NCBI GenBank assembly: GCA_937910305.1 | Contig: CALEPS010000004.1 | Location: 1-16,306 of the forward strand | Source: an uncultured Bacteroidales bacterium | Lineage (GTDB): Bacteria > Bacteroidota > Bacteroidia > Bacteroidales > Paludibacteraceae | Length of the DNA stretch: 16,306 bases | Direction of reading: 5' to 3' | In this document: piece by piece, positions 12,912 through 16,306 of the stretch | Position numbering within the stretch: position 1 is the stretch's first letter | Layout of the letters: each line of letters begins with the position of its first letter | The notes under the pieces: generated by a model | Told to the model about the DNA's origin: nothing | The model's database searches: none | Seen by the model: only the letters and a program-made list of their open reading frames with translations | Made by a program: the position numbers and the translations under genes

Positions 12912-12926
12912 CCGACTATTAGTCGG
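12912..12926. terminator. Perfect palindrome between convergent operons
   Basis: CCGACTA, T, TAGTCGG: seven-base arms around one base. It lies where the plus operon and the minus CHAT gene converge, so a bidirectional 3'-end role is plausible. Its design matches the palindromes at 3193, 3721 and 3755. Confidence 0.45.
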
Positions 12927-13020
12927 TTATTACGTCGTTCGTTGAGTTGGATGTCTTCCAACAGATATATTTATATCTCCACTGAAACGATTGGGTTACT
13001 CATTATTAGTCTGAAAACTA

Positions 13021-15147
13021 TTAGGAATAAAAGCTCTCAAATTCAATAAGATCTGCTCTTCCGATAGTTGTATATAATAAATAATGAGGAAGTATCTTCG
13101 AATAGTCATTGCTATATCCATCTATAGGCTTCCCTTCTTGTAGGTCTTTATATACTTCACGGCGATATTGAAAATACATTGATCTCGCAGCAGGTTTGCC
13201 GTCTTGTTTTGCTGATTCTATAGTTACTTCTTGCTTCGGATCCTTTTGCTTGGCTAATGGCTGGGTGATGTATGATGAGCGTAAGATGTGGCTTACAAAG
13301 GCTAACCAATTTTTATGTATCTTTTGTGTTGCTGCTTGCGATAATTGATGGATAACTCGGATATATAATATTGAAGAGTCCTCAATATCAAGTGGCATGT
13401 ATGCTGATGTAACGGCATGAGCTCCAGCTTCACAAAAACCATTAGCAAGTGAGTTTATATCGTTATAGACGGGGGCTGTTGTACATGCGGATAACCATAC
13501 TAAGGGTGCAGATATTTTCTTGTTTACTATATCTTGTGGATAAACTTGATCTTTCCCTATCCAAATGAACGATTGATGATTCTTCAAATCAGTTCCTCCA
13601 TGTGTGTCAATAATTAAAAGAAAAGGATTGTGCTGCCGTATAGCAACTTCTAGATCATTAATGGATTGGCAACGAGCTGTCTGAATTCCAAATTGACGTG
13701 TGTAAACTTGCTCTGCAATATCCTGATAATACTTGAAGGAATCGTCTTCTGTCCCAAACACGACTAAAGTTCGTTGTGTAATATTCTTAGGGATTCTTAG
13801 TAATCTACAAAGTCTGGAAATACCATAATGGCTTAATGACGCACCATATGGTGTTTCTGGAATGCGACATATATCGTGACTAAAACCAAGAGGGACACCA
13901 TCAATAATTGTCCATTCGATAGGCAGGTCTGTGATAGCAACGATTTGGCGTTCTGAATCTTTAATTGTTTCTTGAAGACATGGAACCATTGTATGTTTGG
14001 CTATTGTAGAACCTATTGCAGATATGGTGTTAATAATTTCAGAAACATTATTCCTAACCATTAATGCAGTACCACTTTTACTGCTCACATAAGATAATTC
14101 TTGATTAATGCTTTTTCCAATGAAAGGTAGTCTAATATATGGAGAAAAACGAAAAGACGCATGAAGTTGACCCACAAAATCCAAGAAAAGCGACCGTTTT
14201 TTGTATAGTTCGCAAAGCAAAAAACTAATTATTTTAGGATCTTTTATAGGACATCCTTCTTCAACGTACTGAACATAGTTTGTGTTTTGTTCTAGTCCTT
14301 GTACATATTGGAGAGCCTTTATATAACTTTTTTCATCCTTACTATAATGAATTTGTTGAAAGTTGTTCTTTCGAGCATCAACAGATGAAAAAGGCATTGC
14401 TAATATGAGTGGGGCACGAAACTGGTCGCGAAATGTGACCATAGGCTTCCCTAATTGTTCGTGTGATAATAGTTCGATAGCGGAGAATTTGTTTATTAAT
14501 GAAGACAAATATTCTTGGCGTTCGCTGTGCCCTTCTTCTGCACCAGCGGGCGGCAAATTTTCAAAGTTTGCATTCCAATTCCCTGCTATACGATTCAAGG
14601 TCATACTATTTACATTCGCGGGAAGAAATTCTTTTTGTGGTACTAAATCTTTAGCAAACAAGGGGACACAAAAAGACGGATAATCAGTATTAGCGGATAA
14701 TACATTATAGGCACGTTCATAAAGAACCTTCCATAATTCGTCTTTATCTACAAATGTCCTAGGAAGAGGCACTAGGTGATGAATATCTTTCTCTACAAGA
14801 ATATAGCAATCTTTAGTAATTACTCGAGATAGTTCAATAACTGCTTTTTGAATATAGTTGGAGTTTATTGATAATATGATTATGTTGATTGTATCAGGGA
14901 GAATAAAAGAACCGTTATTATCTTCAATGGTCTCAACATTGACAAAATCTAGTTGATAACCAGCAACAACATTGTTGGAGAGAGTATTAATATAATAATC
15001 ACATCCCATTATTATATGTTCTAAAGAGAAAGGATATTCCCCGATATTGAGCAATATCGGAGAAACGAAGCTATCAGGAGGTAAAGCCGGTAATATTCCA
15101 GGACTTGATGGATCGTAAATAGCGATGTAATGAATGGGATGTATCAT
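13021..15147 (-). CDS. CHAT-domain (caspase-like) protease
   Basis: The C-terminal third of this 708-residue protein is a CHAT domain, a caspase-family cysteine protease fold. Visible features are ITDLPIEWTIIDGVPLGF and HDICRIPETPYG (about 415-445), LLIIDTHGGTD with catalytic His516, VWLSACTTAPVY with catalytic Cys555, and the closing ANGFCEAGAHAVTSAYMP strand. The His-Cys distance of 39 fits the family. Residues 1-400 have no TPR or kinase motif I can see: a strand-rich start (IHYIAIYDPSS), then mixed alpha/beta. No transmembrane helix is present, so it is probably cytoplasmic. CHAT proteases act in bacterial immunity and programmed death, for example the type III-E CRISPR protease and gasdermin-linked systems. 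Here it is second in a two-gene minus operon after the 140-residue unknown. The DNA is clearly lower in GC than the neighbouring operon, suggesting transfer. Confidence 0.85.
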   Translation of the reverse strand: MIHPIHYIAIYDPSSPGILPALPPDSFVSPILLNIGEYPFSLEHIIMGCDYYINTLSNNVVAGYQLDFVNVETIEDNNGSFILPDTINIIILSINSNYIQKAVIELSRVITKDCYILVEKDIHHLVPLPRTFVDKDELWKVLYERAYNVLSANTDYPSFCVPLFAKDLVPQKEFLPANVNSMTLNRIAGNWNANFENLPPAGAEEGHSERQEYLSSLINKFSAIELLSHEQLGKPMVTFRDQFRAPLILAMPFSSVDARKNNFQQIHYSKDEKSYIKALQYVQGLEQNTNYVQYVEEGCPIKDPKIISFLLCELYKKRSLFLDFVGQLHASFRFSPYIRLPFIGKSINQELSYVSSKSGTALMVRNNVSEIINTISAIGSTIAKHTMVPCLQETIKDSERQIVAITDLPIEWTIIDGVPLGFSHDICRIPETPYGASLSHYGISRLCRLLRIPKNITQRTLVVFGTEDDSFKYYQDIAEQVYTRQFGIQTARCQSINDLEVAIRQHNPFLLIIDTHGGTDLKNHQSFIWIGKDQVYPQDIVNKKISAPLVWLSACTTAPVYNDINSLANGFCEAGAHAVTSAYMPLDIEDSSILYIRVIHQLSQAATQKIHKNWLAFVSHILRSSYITQPLAKQKDPKQEVTIESAKQDGKPAARSMYFQYRREVYKDLQEGKPIDGYSNDYSKILPHYLLYTTIGRADLIEFESFYS

Positions 15148-15214
15148 TTCATTTATGGCTATATGTGGAAGATATTAAGGAAATGACATGTTGCTATGTT
15201 ATCGACTCATATTG

Positions 15215-15637
15215 TTAGATGGAATAAGTCGGAAATTTTACGCTAATGATGAAGTCTATCGTATGTTGATAAGCGAGGTATGTTTCATGGTAATCTTCTA
15301 GAAATTTTTCTATAGATTTGTGAGCTTCAGGTACATCCCCTTCATGTATACTTAAATTGTTTATCTTTACACTCAATTGGATAAACTTTGAAAATATATT
15401 TTCTTCGTTCATCTGGATGAAAAGCTTATCATTATCTTCGTTTTTCTTAATCGTAATTAACTTCTGACCGGGGTATGCATAATTTACATAATACGGACCG
15501 TCTGGCATTCTTATTATGGCAAAACCATGGAACAGATAGTTATAAAGATCCTTAGGCTCAATCCCTCTTTTAACTAGATATTGATCACTAACCAGATAAA
15601 ATTTCTGATACGGGGTATATTCACTCATCTCTAACAT
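15215..15637 (-). CDS. Hypothetical protein of 140 residues, partner of the CHAT protease
   Basis: The start at 15637 gives MLEMSEYTPYQKF; the Met at 15628 is equally likely. The N-terminal half looks beta-rich and aromatic (QKFYLVSDQYLVKRG, LYNYLFHGFAIIRM, GPYYVNYAYPGQKLITI). The second half is helical and acidic (EAHKSIEKFLEDYHETYLAYQ) before a short strand. There is no signal peptide or membrane helix. It is first after the promoter at 15739-15769, and 67 bases separate it from the CHAT start, so the two are likely co-transcribed. By analogy with other CHAT operons it could be a sensor, inhibitor or substrate of the protease. I do not recognise the family, and nothing in the sequence decides the role. 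Confidence 0.65.
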   Translation of the reverse strand: MLEMSEYTPYQKFYLVSDQYLVKRGIEPKDLYNYLFHGFAIIRMPDGPYYVNYAYPGQKLITIKKNEDNDKLFIQMNEENIFSKFIQLSVKINNLSIHEGDVPEAHKSIEKFLEDYHETYLAYQHTIDFIISVKFPTYSI

Positions 15638-15738
15638 AATAAATAAAATGATTTTATAGATTAAACTTAAAGTATGTATTTATAATTACAAAATAGATGC
15701 ACGTAGTAATTTTTATACTGTATTCTACATTGCGCCTG

Positions 15739-15769
15739 CAAATTTACTACATTTTTTTGAAACATGCAA
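15739..15769 (-). promoter_or_regulatory. Promoter of the CHAT operon
   Basis: On the minus strand TTG (15767-15769) and TAAATTTG (15739-15746) are separated by 20 bases, matching the Bacteroidota consensus. The first start codon follows about 100 bases later at 15637. The surrounding block 15737-15771 is nearly the same as 6597-6631. Confidence 0.75.
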
Positions 15770-15771
15770 GT

Positions 15772-16306
15772 TTTTGAGGGGCTTTTTGACCAAAAGTTTT
15801 GTTTTTTTGAGAACTGGGGATTTTGTGCCGTTTTTTCTCTTAGTCTTTTTGCTTTTCCCCTTTTCAATAAGGTCTTCGCTATCGCTCAGGTCTTTGTTTG
15901 TTGATTTTTCTTTCCCCCATAATAAGGTGCTCGTTTCTCTCGCGGCTTGTTCGGTTCTCCGCCGCTTTGCTCTGTCGATTATTTCGCTCCGCTCACGTTT
16001 TTTGTTTTGAATAAAAAGAGAAACAAATCCTGTATGACCGCCTGAGCAGAGGATACATAAACAAACACAGCGTATTGCATACACCGTGTTCCCCATATAT
16101 GCGCTCATTCTTCGTGCGTTCCTTATTACCCATTTGCGTGCCCGAGCGTGCGTAGGGTAGGTTTTGCGCCCTTGGGCATTTTCCTGTGCGGCGGCTTCGC
16201 GCCCGTCAGCCTCTTTCGGGAACTGCGTTTGCTACTTAACCGAAGCGCTCACCCTTGAGGTATTCTTGAAACAGGGTGGGAACCTCGCAAACGAGTTGCG
16301 AGGACG
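15772..16306. other. Intergenic end region, no convincing gene
   Basis: The first part is T-rich and the rest is GC-richer. A minus-strand frame of 127 residues (15725-16108) is open, but its 3' end runs through the CHAT promoter and its product is Lys/Arg low-complexity, so I do not call it. Short complementary runs such as GCCC/GGGC near 16172-16181 and the stem at 16283-16303 suggest structured RNA or a leader of something beyond the window. I see no tRNA or rRNA. Confidence 0.45.
16283..16303. repeat. Perfect 8-bp hairpin at the contig end
   Basis: CCTCGCAA, ACGAG, TTGCGAGG: eight perfect pairs with a five-base loop, three bases from the end of the window. It may belong to a structured RNA or terminator that continues outside. 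Confidence 0.5.

Noticed and set aside
14424..14440. Degenerate copy of the ORF6N palindrome inside the CHAT gene
   Set aside because: Only the outer GGTC / GACC and a few inner bases match; this is expected by chance in coding sequence.
15725..16108. 127-residue minus-strand open frame
   Set aside because: Its end runs through the CHAT promoter block, and the product is low-complexity Lys/Arg/Ser-rich with a Cys-rich start; no family is recognisable.

Overview
The window looks like a metagenomic contig with two unrelated parts. Bases 1 to about 1330 are extremely AT-rich and carry an intron-free fragment resembling the eukaryotic nucleolar protein Pol5/MYBBP1A. At about 1330 the composition changes abruptly to ordinary bacterial DNA, cutting a bacterial gene on the other strand. 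I read this as an assembly chimera. The partner could be an AT-rich gut eukaryote such as an anaerobic fungus, but that is inference.

The rest (about 1335-16306) is probably a Bacteroidales genome. It has several TAnnTTTG promoter boxes, genes that mostly start without Shine-Dalgarno sequences, a tiny lipobox-bearing protein and an ORF6N protein with a PLD-like tail. From left to right: (1) a minus-strand accessory cassette (1335-4501) of small, mostly unrecognised genes headed by an HNH endonuclease-like gene, punctuated by short perfect palindromes and tandem repeats; (2) a three-gene minus-strand operon of unknown function (4697-6559) with a clear promoter and a clear intrinsic terminator; (3) divergent from it, an ORF6N-domain gene (6818-7735) surrounded by palindromes that look like its own operators, one lying inside the gene; (4) a 365-base untranslated stretch dominated by a nested inverted repeat and a third copy of one arm just before the next start codon, which looks like an RNA switch or attenuator; (5) a tightly overlapping plus-strand operon (8102-12656) of UbiA-type prenyltransferase, HAD phosphatase, SMR/EamA-like small transporter, NAD-dependent epimerase and GT-C glycosyltransferase. 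Together these can charge polyprenyl phosphate with a pentose phosphate, dephosphorylate it, modify the sugar, flip it and transfer it outside the membrane.

Convergent to that operon is (6) a lower-GC minus-strand pair (13021-15637): a 708-residue CHAT-domain (caspase-like) protease with visible His and Cys, and a 140-residue unknown partner. Their promoter block is almost identical over 35 bases to the promoter of operon (2). The last 530 bases hold no convincing gene.

The best candidates for something undescribed are the CHAT protease and its partner, the three-gene operon sharing its promoter block, the switch-like leader before the prenyltransferase, and the ORF6N operators.
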